Source of the DNA: Flavobacteriaceae bacterium
GTDB taxonomy: Bacteria > Bacteroidota > Bacteroidia > Flavobacteriales > Flavobacteriaceae
Reading direction: 5' to 3'
DNA: 64,000 nucleotides
NCBI GenBank assembly: GCA_018402205.1
Contig: JAGYIX010000003.1
Span: 62,001 to 126,000 of the forward strand
Position numbers and translations under genes: made by a program. Shown here in pieces: positions 8,483-19,205 of the stretch. Within the stretch, counting starts at the first letter, position 1, and each line of letters starts with the position of its first letter. The notes under the pieces were generated by a model. It made no database searches. It was not told the origin of the DNA and worked only from the letters and a program-made list of their open reading frames with translations.

Positions 8483-9898
8483 TTAAGAAAACTTTTTAGA
8501 AAGGTCTTCAATATATTTTTTAAACTGCTTATCGGTATCAGCTAGGTTTTCTACTGTTCTACATGCATGTAAAACGGTGGCATGGTCACGTTTACCTATT
8601 TGAGAGCCAATGCTTGCTAAGGAGGCTTTTGTATATCTTTTGGCAAAGAACATGGCCAATTGTCTGGCCTGAACAATATGACGTTTTCTGGTTTTCGATT
8701 GCAGAGTCACAAGGTCCATCTCGAAATAATCTGCAACCATTTTCTGAATATACTCGATAGAAACCTCTTTCTTGGTGTTCTTAACAAACTTGTCAACCAC
8801 ATGTTGTGCCAACTCAAGATTGATTTCTTTTTTATTGAAAGAAGCCTGGGCAATTAAAGAAATAATAGCCCCTTCAAGTTCTCTGATGTTACTTTTAATG
8901 TTTTGTGCTATGTAGTCGATAATTTCTTCGGGCATCTCCATGCCGTCTAGGTAGAGTTTATTCTTGAGTATAGCCACCCGAGTTTGGTAGTCGGGCGTAC
9001 TAAGTTCTGCCGACAGACCCCATTTAAAACGAGAGAGCAAACGTTGCTCTATATCTTGCATATCAACCGGAGCCTTATCAGAGGTTAGAACTACCTGTTT
9101 GCCATTTTGATGTAAGTGGTTAAAAATGTGAAAAAATACATCTTGTGTGCCGCTTTTTCCGGCTAAAAATTGCACATCATCAATTAGTAAAACATCAATA
9201 AGCTGGTAGAAGTGAATAAAATCATTTCGGGTATTGTTTTTTACCGATTCTACGTATTGCTGGGTAAACTTTTCGGCAGAAATGTAAAGAATAGTTTTGT
9301 CGGCGTTTTTCTCTTTTATATCCACCCCAATAGCGTGTAGAAGGTGTGTTTTTCCTAAACCAACATTACCGAAAATCAACAGCGGATTAAAAGAGGTGCC
9401 CCCGGGCTTATTTGCCACTGCTTGGCCGGCTGATCGCGCAAGTCTATTCGATTCTCCTTCAAGAAAATTTTCAAAGGTGTAAGAAGCGTTAAGCTGTGCA
9501 TCAATCTTAATATTTCGAATTCCCGGAATCACAAAAGGATTTTTCAGCCCCGGATCTTTACCCGTAATAGGCACATCAATCTCTTGAGGAGCGAAAAGGC
9601 TTTTGTGTTTACTAGGAATTTGTTCGGTAAATGAGGTCGACTTGTCTGCATTTTCCATTTTGATCACATAGACTAGCTTAGCGTTTTCTCCAAGCTCTTT
9701 TCTCAGCGCTACGCGTAATAATTTCACGTAATGTTCCTCAAGCCATTCGTAAAAAAACTTACTGGGAACTTGTATGCTTAAGGCCTGATCGTGAAGTTTA
9801 ACCGGAATAATGGGCTCAAACCATGTTTTGTAGGCCTGAGGTTGGATGTTGTCCTCGATAAAAGACAAACATTGATTCCAAACGTATTCCGCAGACAT
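8483..9898 (-). CDS. dnaA: Chromosomal replication initiator protein DnaA
   Basis: AAA+ ATPase that binds DnaA boxes and melts the origin. The 471-residue protein has the N-terminal domain I (WNQCLSFIEDNIQPQAYKTWFEP), Walker A FGNVGLGKTHLLHAIG, Walker B LLIDDVQFLAGK, sensor region SDKAPVDMQDIEQRLLSRFKWGL and the C-terminal DNA-binding signature KRDHATVLHACRTV. The ATG at 9898 is preferred over a TTG two codons upstream. I see no dnaN or recF beside it and no DnaA-box cluster in the 197 nt upstream, so dnaA is not in the classical origin layout here. Confidence 0.98.
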   Translation of the reverse strand: MSAEYVWNQCLSFIEDNIQPQAYKTWFEPIIPVKLHDQALSIQVPSKFFYEWLEEHYVKLLRVALRKELGENAKLVYVIKMENADKSTSFTEQIPSKHKSLFAPQEIDVPITGKDPGLKNPFVIPGIRNIKIDAQLNASYTFENFLEGESNRLARSAGQAVANKPGGTSFNPLLIFGNVGLGKTHLLHAIGVDIKEKNADKTILYISAEKFTQQYVESVKNNTRNDFIHFYQLIDVLLIDDVQFLAGKSGTQDVFFHIFNHLHQNGKQVVLTSDKAPVDMQDIEQRLLSRFKWGLSAELSTPDYQTRVAILKNKLYLDGMEMPEEIIDYIAQNIKSNIRELEGAIISLIAQASFNKKEINLELAQHVVDKFVKNTKKEVSIEYIQKMVADYFEMDLVTLQSKTRKRHIVQARQLAMFFAKRYTKASLASIGSQIGKRDHATVLHACRTVENLADTDKQFKKYIEDLSKKFS

Positions 9899-10095
9899 CT
9901 TCAAAAGACTTGATTTAGGTATTTTTAATTCGCTACAACTGAATGTAAAAAAGGCTCAGAATGAACTACTGAGCGTATGAAGCAAATATGTTCACTTCTT
10001 TTGGTTAAAAAAAATAAAAATTGGGTTGGAATATTTGTTTTTTTATCATAACTCATAGGCAGAACGACTTTACCTTAGCATAAACATTTTGTAAC
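9899..10095. other. dnaA / thioesterase divergent intergenic region
   Basis: A 197-nt AT-rich spacer between two divergent genes. It contains a 6-bp hairpin GCTCAG/CTGAGC (9954-9974) and long A and T runs around 10010-10045. TACCTTAG (10072-10079) is one mismatch from the TAnnTTTG element and may serve the thioesterase gene. No TTATCCACA-like DnaA boxes are evident by eye. Confidence 0.4.
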
Positions 10096-10503
10096 ATGAA
10101 AAACCACGGAGAAATTGAGGTTAGAGTGCGCTACTCAGAAACGGATCAGATGGGGGTGGTGTATCACTCTAACTACTTGAATTACTTAGAGTTATCTAGA
10201 GTAGAGTGGCTTAGAGAATTGGGTTTTTCATACGCTGAACTCGAGAAAAAAGGCGTGTTGTTGCCAGTGGTCAGAGTGGCGCTAGATTATCGCTCACCTG
10301 CCCGTTATGACGAGCTACTTCGCATAGAAACTAGGATCAGTGAAATGGGTGGATCTTCTATTGAATTTCAAAGCGAAATTTACAATCAAAAAGGGACCTT
10401 ATTGGTCGAAGCATTGGTTAAATTAGTCTGCATACATTCAGACACTTTTAAGCCCATGGCTGTTCCTGTCTATTTGAGAGAACTAATTGAAAAGATGGCT
10501 TAA
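10096..10503 (+). CDS. YbgC-type acyl-CoA thioesterase (hotdog fold)
   Basis: A 135-residue 4HBT-family thioesterase. The active-site stretch YSETDQMGVVYHSNYLNYLELSR contains the conserved Asp and the Y-H-x-N-Y pattern of the YbgC/4-hydroxybenzoyl-CoA thioesterase group. Enzymes of this group hydrolyse short or medium acyl-CoAs, and in proteobacteria YbgC belongs to the Tol-Pal cluster; no tol genes are nearby, so the physiological substrate is open. It is a single gene, divergent from dnaA and convergent with ribD (11 nt between stops). Confidence 0.9.
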   Translation: MKNHGEIEVRVRYSETDQMGVVYHSNYLNYLELSRVEWLRELGFSYAELEKKGVLLPVVRVALDYRSPARYDELLRIETRISEMGGSSIEFQSEIYNQKGTLLVEALVKLVCIHSDTFKPMAVPVYLRELIEKMA

Positions 10504-10514
10504 AAATAATAGGT

Positions 10515-11573
10515 CTAGAACGATGTGTTAAGAGTATGCCATACCACATCTGCTTCACTTTTGCCTAAAGGCTTCAGGTCAGATAGTTTAGGAGCTTGAG
10601 TGCCCTGATGGAGTTTCTTTGAGGCCTTAAAAACATAGGCTTCATCCCAGGCTCCGCAGGCAATGAATGATTGTAGCGTATTTGAGCCCCCCTCTATCAT
10701 TAACGATCGAAATCCAGCTGTATATAGATGTTCTAGAGCCTCCAATAGGTTTTTGGCCCTAATAATGGTGGCGATATGGCTTGTTGCTTGTAATGCATGC
10801 TGTTGTTGGGAATCATTAATTTCTAGTATACCAAAGTCTTTAAGGTCGTTTCGAGACAATGAAATGAATTTGTCTGCATTGCGGGTTATAATAAATCGGA
10901 AGGGAGATTTTCCGGCCCATTGTCTGTTGGTAAGACTTGGGTTGTCTATGAAATAGGTATGACTTCCTATTAAAATGGCTGCATGTTGTGCTCGGAGTTT
11001 ATGAGCAAATTGCTGAGACCATTTAGTTGAAATCCAAGTAATGTTTTGTTGCTCAAGCGCATTAGATGGTGGTGCTACATATCCGTCTGCACTTTCTGCC
11101 CATTTCAAGGTCACATAGCTTCTTTTTGTACGCATGCTTTTTAGAAAATGACGATGATGGTGACGGCATTCTTTTTCCAGTAAACCAATGTGAGTGGATA
11201 TACCTGCTTCGACAAGCAGTGAAACGCCTTTTCCCGAAACCTTTGGGTTGGGGTCTAACACGCCGATAAAAACGGCTTTCACCTTTTCGTTCACTAGACG
11301 AATAGCACATGGGGGAGTTTTGCCGTAATGTGCACAAGGTTCTAAGGTGACGTAAACAGAAGAAAAAGGGAGTAGATTTTTGTCTTCGGGACGAACCGAC
11401 TGTAGTGCATTAATCTCTGCATGCGCCCCCCCATAGGTACTAGTAAATCCTTCTCCAATTATTCTGTCTTGATAAACAATAACACAGCCTACCGACGGAT
11501 TGGGCACTGCATGATAAGCGCCTCTTAGCGCTAAATCAAGAGCCCGCTTCATGTAGATTTCATGTATCTTCAC
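10515..11573 (-). CDS. ribD: Bifunctional riboflavin deaminase/reductase RibD
   Basis: Performs the second and third steps of riboflavin synthesis: deamination of the pyrimidine, then reduction of the ribosyl side chain. The N-terminal deaminase has the zinc motif HAEINAL and EPCAHYGKTPPC; the C-terminal reductase (about 150-352) has the MLSLDG-like region LKWAESADGYVA and FRSLMIEGGSNTLQSF. I choose the GTG at 11573. It lies 4 nt after a TAAAAATA-complement (minus strand TATTTTTG, 11578-11585), which suggests a leaderless message; alternatives are TTG 11576 and ATG 11552. No FMN riboswitch is visible in the 17-nt gap upstream. Confidence 0.93.
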   Translation of the reverse strand: MKIHEIYMKRALDLALRGAYHAVPNPSVGCVIVYQDRIIGEGFTSTYGGAHAEINALQSVRPEDKNLLPFSSVYVTLEPCAHYGKTPPCAIRLVNEKVKAVFIGVLDPNPKVSGKGVSLLVEAGISTHIGLLEKECRHHHRHFLKSMRTKRSYVTLKWAESADGYVAPPSNALEQQNITWISTKWSQQFAHKLRAQHAAILIGSHTYFIDNPSLTNRQWAGKSPFRFIITRNADKFISLSRNDLKDFGILEINDSQQQHALQATSHIATIIRAKNLLEALEHLYTAGFRSLMIEGGSNTLQSFIACGAWDEAYVFKASKKLHQGTQAPKLSDLKPLGKSEADVVWHTLNTSF

Positions 11574-11577
11574 CAAG

Positions 11578-11585
11578 CAAAAATA
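11578..11585 (-). promoter_or_regulatory. putative -7 element of ribD
   Basis: TATTTTTG on the minus strand, an exact TAnnTTTG match, ends 4 nt before the GTG start of ribD. The predicted transcript would begin at or next to the start codon. Confidence 0.45.
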
Positions 11586-11590
11586 ATGAA

Positions 11591-12096
11591 TTGAACGTGG
11601 CGTATTCTTTTTTAGATGAGCGGTTGATTATTAGAGAGGTGCAGTCTAATGACGATCAGCAATTAGGCGAATTAATCCAACGAGTTTTAGAAGAGATGAA
11701 TGCCCCTAAAAAGGGCACGGCTTATGCCGATCCGTACTTATTTCAATTATCTGCCTATTACGCTTACCCTGGTAGAAAATATTTCGTGATCACTGATGGC
11801 CAAACTATATATGGTGGCGGAGGGTACGGAGATCTTCCAGGTGCCGATTCTCTAACCTGTGAGATTCAGAAAATGTATTTTGATCGCGAACTTAGAGGGC
11901 GCGGATGGGGAGAGCGTTTACTGAAACACTTAATGAAAGAGGCGAAGAACGCTAAATACGAAAAAGGCTACATTGAAACTCTAGAAACGATGACTGCAGC
12001 CCGAAATTTGTATAGAAAATTAGGATTTACGACCTTAAAAGGGCCGTTAGGATTAACAGGACACACTTCTTGTCCAATACACTTGATTATTGATTT

Positions 12097-12100
<4 letters not shown>
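11591..12100 (+). CDS. GNAT family N-acetyltransferase
   Basis: A 169-residue acetyltransferase. The acetyl-CoA binding motif is FDRELRGRGWGERLLKHLM (about residues 97-115, a variant of RxxGxG/A), followed by the GYIETLETMTAARNLYRKLGF region that packs against the cofactor. Substrate unknown. The start is uncertain: TTG at 11591 gives MNVAYSFL, GTG at 11597 is possible, and no in-frame ATG is present. It overlaps prmC by 4 nt (ATGA) and is the first gene of the GNAT-prmC-ligA run. Confidence 0.87.
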
Positions 12101-14965
<2,865 letters not shown>

Positions 14966-15047
14966 CGATTTAGATAAAAGCTGTTATATAGCCTTGATTA
15001 CAAGTAATACGGCTATGATGCACAAAGATTATTGGACTAATTGACTT

Positions 15048-15055
15048 TAAATTTG
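15048..15055 (+). promoter_or_regulatory. putative -7 element of dapA
   Basis: TAAATTTG, an exact TAnnTTTG match 25 nt before the dapA ATG, inside a 115-nt gap after ligA. It probably opens the long plus-strand run that follows. Confidence 0.5.
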
Positions 15056-15080
15056 CGGTGCATCTGAAATTGATTCTATC

Positions 15081-15968
15081 ATGCGCTTAAGAGGACTTGG
15101 TGTAGCATTGGTTACTCCGTTTAACGATCAGGGAGCGGTCGATCAGTCTGCACTAGAGCAATTAGTCGACAAATTACTGGTCTCAGGAGTAAACTATTTG
15201 GTCGTGCTAGGAACAACCGCAGAGACGGCTGTTTTGACTGCAAAAGAAAAAGAACGCATCAAATCTATAGTTGTTTCAGTCAACTCTCGCAAAGTTCCAT
15301 TGGTTTTGGGTCTAGGTTCAAACGATACCCGTAAACTTTGTAAGGAAATTAAAAAGGTTAACACAAATGATTTTGAAGCGATTTTGTCGGTAACCCCTTA
15401 TTACAATAAACCAACACAACAAGGGTTATACGCTCATTATAAGGCGGTTTCTGACACTACTGAGCTCCCTTTGATACTGTATAATGTGCCCTCGAGAACA
15501 GGCGTCAATTTAGAGTTAAATACCACACTAGAATTGGCCTCAACAAGCTCTAATATTATTGGGATAAAAGAAGCATGTGGAGATTTAAACCAGATAGATA
15601 AATTGATTGCCAATGCTCCAAAAGATTTCGAGGTGGTTTCGGGAGACGACATGACCGCTTTAGAATCTATCTTAAGAGGTGCTTCTGGAGTAATTTCTGT
15701 TATTGGTCAGGCTCTTCCTGAGCAAACTATAGCAGCTGTTGCTGCGGCTATGTCAAGAGATGAACAACAAACCAAATTTCATCACGAATTGCTGCTTCCG
15801 CTTGTAAAACTCCTTTTTGAAGAAGGGAATCCTGCAGGTATCAAAGCATTGCTATCGCTGAACTCTTATACAGGTATAAAGGTTCGATTGCCCTTGGTTG
15901 AAGCTACGCCGAATATTAGGCAAAGAATTAAAGAGGAAATGGACATTCTTAAAGCACTTACCGTATAA
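15081..15968 (+). CDS. dapA: 4-hydroxy-tetrahydrodipicolinate synthase
   Basis: Condenses pyruvate with aspartate semialdehyde, the first step specific to diaminopimelate and lysine. A 295-residue TIM barrel with the Schiff-base Lys163 in IGIKEACGD, Tyr134 in LILYNVPSRTG, and the GTTAETAVL motif that binds the carboxylates near residue 45. The ATG at 15081 gives the standard MRLRGLGVALVTPF start. It is the first gene after a probable promoter and leads into bamD 18 nt later. Confidence 0.97.
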   Translation: MRLRGLGVALVTPFNDQGAVDQSALEQLVDKLLVSGVNYLVVLGTTAETAVLTAKEKERIKSIVVSVNSRKVPLVLGLGSNDTRKLCKEIKKVNTNDFEAILSVTPYYNKPTQQGLYAHYKAVSDTTELPLILYNVPSRTGVNLELNTTLELASTSSNIIGIKEACGDLNQIDKLIANAPKDFEVVSGDDMTALESILRGASGVISVIGQALPEQTIAAVAAAMSRDEQQTKFHHELLLPLVKLLFEEGNPAGIKALLSLNSYTGIKVRLPLVEATPNIRQRIKEEMDILKALTV

Positions 15969-15973
15969 AAGTT

Positions 15974-15981
15974 TAATTTTG
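15974..15981 (+). promoter_or_regulatory. putative -7 element of bamD
   Basis: TAATTTTG ends 5 nt before the bamD ATG and begins just past the dapA stop. If used, the transcript would start at about the A of the start codon, making bamD leaderless on this transcript. Confidence 0.45.
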
Positions 15982-15986
15982 GGCTC

Positions 15987-16808
15987 ATGAAATTGAGGTC
16001 AATTATACTTATACTCGCCGCTTCCCTGGCATTTACCTCATGTAGCGAGTATCAAAAGTTGTTGAAAGAAAACAACCTAAGTGAGATGTACGAGTTCGCC
16101 AACCGTTATTACGAAGAAGGCGATTATTTAAGAGCAAAGAGATTATATGAAATTATTGCGCCTAAATATGCAGGCCGTCCTCAAGGTGAGCGGTTGAGCT
16201 ATTTTTTTGCCGACGCGCAATTTAAGACTAAAGCATACTACTTATCCAGTTATCAGTTTGAGCGATTCATAAAAGCGTATCCCAATAGTGACAAACGAGA
16301 AGAAGCAAGTTTTTTAGAAGCAGAGAGCTACTTCTACATGAGTCCGCGATACAGTCTCGATCAAACAGATACCGATAAAGCTCTAGAGAAATTGCAAAAT
16401 TTCATAAATAGTTATCCGCAATCTGAATTCTTTGATAGAGCCAACGAGCGCGTACAAGAGCTGAAAGTCAAAAAGGAGCAAAAGGCCTTTGAGATAGCCA
16501 AACAATACGATATGCTAGGAGAATTTAATCTGCCTGTTTTATTCTCGTCTTTAAAATCACTCAATAATTTTATTATTGAATTCCCTGGATCTATGTTTAG
16601 AGAAGAGGCACTCTACATTCGTATTAAATCGGCGACTATTCTTGCCGAAAACTCGACGCCAAATATGATGCTAACGCGTTATGAAGAGGCATTGGGCTAT
16701 TACAAAGACTTCAGAAAATATTACAGCACCTCTAATTACGATAAGCAGGCGGAATATTATTACGCAAAGATTCAAAACGGATTAGAATTTGTAAATTCGC
16801 TAAATTAA
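15987..16808 (+). CDS. bamD: Outer membrane assembly lipoprotein BamD
   Basis: Essential lipoprotein of the BAM complex that inserts beta-barrel proteins into the outer membrane. The 273-residue protein has a lipoprotein signal with the lipobox LAFTSC (lipidated Cys19) followed by tetratricopeptide-like helices, for example FANRYYEEGDYLRAKRLYE and FERFIKAYPNSDKREEASF. The position beside rpoZ and coaBC is the usual Bacteroidota arrangement. Spacing to rpoZ is 3 nt. Confidence 0.93.
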   Translation: MKLRSIILILAASLAFTSCSEYQKLLKENNLSEMYEFANRYYEEGDYLRAKRLYEIIAPKYAGRPQGERLSYFFADAQFKTKAYYLSSYQFERFIKAYPNSDKREEASFLEAESYFYMSPRYSLDQTDTDKALEKLQNFINSYPQSEFFDRANERVQELKVKKEQKAFEIAKQYDMLGEFNLPVLFSSLKSLNNFIIEFPGSMFREEALYIRIKSATILAENSTPNMMLTRYEEALGYYKDFRKYYSTSNYDKQAEYYYAKIQNGLEFVNSLN

Positions 16809-16811
16809 ATA

Positions 16812-17138
16812 ATGGTCATTTTGAAAGAGAATAAAGCTGCTATAACCACAAAGACGTTCGATAAGAATGTCTTAGATCAGAAAACCTCCAATATTTACGA
16901 GGCTTTGTCAATTATTGCTAAGAGATCAGTGCAAATAAACGCTGAGATAAAAAAGGAGCTGGTCGATAAATTAGAAGAATTTGCTACTTACACAGACAGC
17001 CTCGAAGAGGTGTTTGAAAATAAAGAGCAAATCGAGGTTTCTAAATTCTACGAAAAGATGCCTAAACCACATGCCATAGCTGTAGAGGAGTGGTTGAATG
17101 ATCGCATTTACTATAGAAATACCCTTTCTGAAGAGTAA
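16812..17138 (+). CDS. rpoZ: RNA polymerase omega (Rpb6-like) subunit
   Basis: A 108-residue small subunit that helps assemble and stabilise RNA polymerase. The segment SNIYEALSIIAKRSVQINAEIKKEL corresponds to the Rpb6/omega core that contacts beta prime. The remainder is acidic and helical. I rely on the core motif and on the bamD-rpoZ-coaBC order, which is widespread in Bacteroidota; the sequence is divergent from E. coli omega. Confidence 0.85.
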   Translation: MVILKENKAAITTKTFDKNVLDQKTSNIYEALSIIAKRSVQINAEIKKELVDKLEEFATYTDSLEEVFENKEQIEVSKFYEKMPKPHAIAVEEWLNDRIYYRNTLSEE

Positions 17139-17148
17139 ATAAACGTGT

Positions 17149-18351
17149 ATGCTTGCGGGAAAAAATGTTCTGCTTGGTGTTACTGGCGGAATAGCCGCCT
17201 ATAAATCAACCTTTCTTGTTCGGTTGCTTATTAATCATGGCGCTATAGTCAAAGTTATTATGACTGATGCTGCTAAACAATTTGTAAGCCCACTTACCTT
17301 GAGTACCCTGAGTCAGCATCCAGTCTATTATGACTTTGTTGACGAGAAAAAAGGAGAATTAAGTTGGAATAATCACGTAGAATTGGCAAAATGGGCAGAC
17401 ATCTTTCTAATCGCTCCACTAACCTCGAATACACTTGCAAAGATGGTTTCTGGGGCATGCGATAATTTACTTCTTGCCGCTTATATGTCTTCGAGTTGTA
17501 AGGTCTTTGTAGCACCTGCAATGGACCTTGATATGTATGCCCATGAGGCAACTAAGCAAGGTTTGGCATTATTAGAGCTGCGAAAGGTAACCGTGATTAA
17601 GGCTGCGTCTGGTTTTTTGGCTTCTGGCCTTGAAGGTGAAGGGCGAATGGCAGAACCAGAGACAATTATCACCGAAATTCAAACTAAACTTTCTAGTGAA
17701 CTATCGCTTTTTGGTAGAAAAGTGTTAATCACTGCAGGGCCAACACGAGAACCGCTTGATCCGGTTAGGTTTTTCTCTAATTATTCTACAGGAACAATGG
17801 GGTATGAGTTGGCACTTAGGGCTTATGAATTAGGGGCAGAGGTAACCCTAATTAGCGGCCCAGTTGCGCCTATAAATCTACCTGCATCTATTCGCCGTAT
17901 TGCAATAGAAACGGCAGAGCAGATGTACCAGCAGGTTATGATCTATTTCGATGAGGCAGACTTTTTTATTTCTTCGGCTGCGGTTGCAGATTATACATTC
18001 TCTGAAGTGTACGAGCAAAAAATAAAAAAGAAAGAAGAAATAGTAGTACTTAAACTGCACCGCACAAAAGATATTTTACAAGAGGTGATGAAGCGAAAAA
18101 GTCGCCAACGTGTTATCGGATTTTCACTAGAATCAGATGACGACCTGAATAAACCTTTAGAAAAATTGCGTACAAAGGGATTAGATGCAATAGTGTATAA
18201 CACGTTACTCGATGAAGGTGCAGGTTTTGGAACAACTACTAATAAAGCCACCCTTTTCTTTGCTGACCAAACTCAATCAGCTATTCCATTACAGAGCAAA
18301 GCTTCTATGGCAGAAGTGCTATGGGGACATTTTACCAACAAATGGGGCTAA
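17149..18351 (+). CDS. coaBC: Bifunctional CoaBC: PPC decarboxylase / PPC synthetase
   Basis: Makes 4'-phosphopantetheine from phosphopantothenate and cysteine. The N-terminal flavodoxin-like CoaC half (1-185) has GVTGGIAAYKS, His76 in NNHVELAKWAD and APAMDLDMY, a variant of the PxMNxxMW motif. The C-terminal CoaB half (about 190-400) begins KVLITAGPTREPLDPVRFFSNYSTG and has the AAVADY motif near residue 280. The stop lies inside the next gene's start region (10-nt overlap). It belongs to the same CoA pathway as panB and coaE elsewhere in the window. Confidence 0.96.
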   Translation: MLAGKNVLLGVTGGIAAYKSTFLVRLLINHGAIVKVIMTDAAKQFVSPLTLSTLSQHPVYYDFVDEKKGELSWNNHVELAKWADIFLIAPLTSNTLAKMVSGACDNLLLAAYMSSSCKVFVAPAMDLDMYAHEATKQGLALLELRKVTVIKAASGFLASGLEGEGRMAEPETIITEIQTKLSSELSLFGRKVLITAGPTREPLDPVRFFSNYSTGTMGYELALRAYELGAEVTLISGPVAPINLPASIRRIAIETAEQMYQQVMIYFDEADFFISSAAVADYTFSEVYEQKIKKKEEIVVLKLHRTKDILQEVMKRKSRQRVIGFSLESDDDLNKPLEKLRTKGLDAIVYNTLLDEGAGFGTTTNKATLFFADQTQSAIPLQSKASMAEVLWGHFTNKWG

Positions 18352-19142
18352 AAACTGTCTTTTTAATTTTCTTGTTACTGTTCGGAAAACTCGTTCATGC
18401 ACAAAGTATACAAGCACAAGTACGAGTAATCAACCGCACACAGAATAGGTCTTTTGAATCGCAATATCGTGTGCTCGAGCGTGATCTTTCCCGCATGATT
18501 AACCAGACTCGTTGGATTTCGAATGCATCTTTTTCGGCCCATCCGAAAGTTATACTCAATCTAACTATGTCGATTATAGATCATAGCGATAATCGCTTTA
18601 ACACTATGCTTTTAGTCGAGGTTTTTAAACGGTACGGCAAAGAGGATAAAGTGCTTTTATTAAGGTGGGTAGAACAACCGTTAGCGTTCACTTACGCCCC
18701 TTTTGAACCCCTGGTGTATACTAAGAACATGTTGTCTTCAAATCTTGTGGCACATGCCGCGTTCTTTTCGTACTTGGCTATGGGTTTTCATAAGGATACA
18801 GAAAGTATTCTGGGTGGCACCTTGTTTTTTCGTGAAGCAGAAGACATTGTCGTTCGCATGCAGTCTACATTAAATTCGGGCTGGGATATGAGACGAAATG
18901 GAACCTCTAAATACCGTTTGATTTACGAACTTTTACAAAAGGATTACTTTCCTGTTCGTGAGTTTAATTATAGCTTACATTCTGAATGTTTAACCGAGGG
19001 CAATTTAGTATTATCCCAAGAGAACCCTTGTGTGGTAAAGGCTATCGACGTATTGAATGCGTCTAAAGGCATTTTAATGAACTCATTGCTTTTACAGCGC
19101 ATTCAAGATATAAATAGCGAAGTTTTTAAGGATTTTGAATAG
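18342..19142 (+). CDS. DUF4835 family secreted protein
   Basis: A 266-residue protein with a clear signal peptide (MGLKTVFLIFLLLFGKLVHAQ, cleavage near residue 20). I start at ATG 18342, which overlaps coaBC by 10 nt and begins right at the signal peptide; an in-frame ATG at 18321 would add seven residues. Sequence pieces such as DFTYAPFEPLVYTKNMLSSNLVAHAAFFS and a late MNSLLLQRIQDINSEVF resemble DUF4835, a Bacteroidota family with the same neighbourhood (coaBC before, recN after). Function unknown; secretion and context suggest an envelope role. Confidence 0.82.
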   Translation: MGLKTVFLIFLLLFGKLVHAQSIQAQVRVINRTQNRSFESQYRVLERDLSRMINQTRWISNASFSAHPKVILNLTMSIIDHSDNRFNTMLLVEVFKRYGKEDKVLLLRWVEQPLAFTYAPFEPLVYTKNMLSSNLVAHAAFFSYLAMGFHKDTESILGGTLFFREAEDIVVRMQSTLNSGWDMRRNGTSKYRLIYELLQKDYFPVREFNYSLHSECLTEGNLVLSQENPCVVKAIDVLNASKGILMNSLLLQRIQDINSEVFKDFE

Positions 19143-19181
19143 CGCTTTTAGTACTGAAAGTATTTTGCGCTCTACTCTAAT

Positions 19182-19189
19182 TATCTTTA
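19182..19189 (+). promoter_or_regulatory. possible -7 element of recN
   Basis: TATCTTTA, 7 of 8 positions of TAnnTTTG, 16 nt before the recN start and inside the 63-nt gap after the DUF4835 gene. Confidence 0.3.
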
Positions 19190-19205
19190 CCAAACAAAGT
19201 TAAAA

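Noticed and set aside
9899-10095. Replication origin next to dnaA
   Set aside because: AT-rich and adjacent to dnaA, but I see no cluster of DnaA boxes; the hairpin alone is not evidence.
10096-11600. FMN riboswitch for ribD
   Set aside because: Only 17 nt separate the ribD start from the divergent GNAT start, too short for the aptamer; none is visible ahead of ribBA either.
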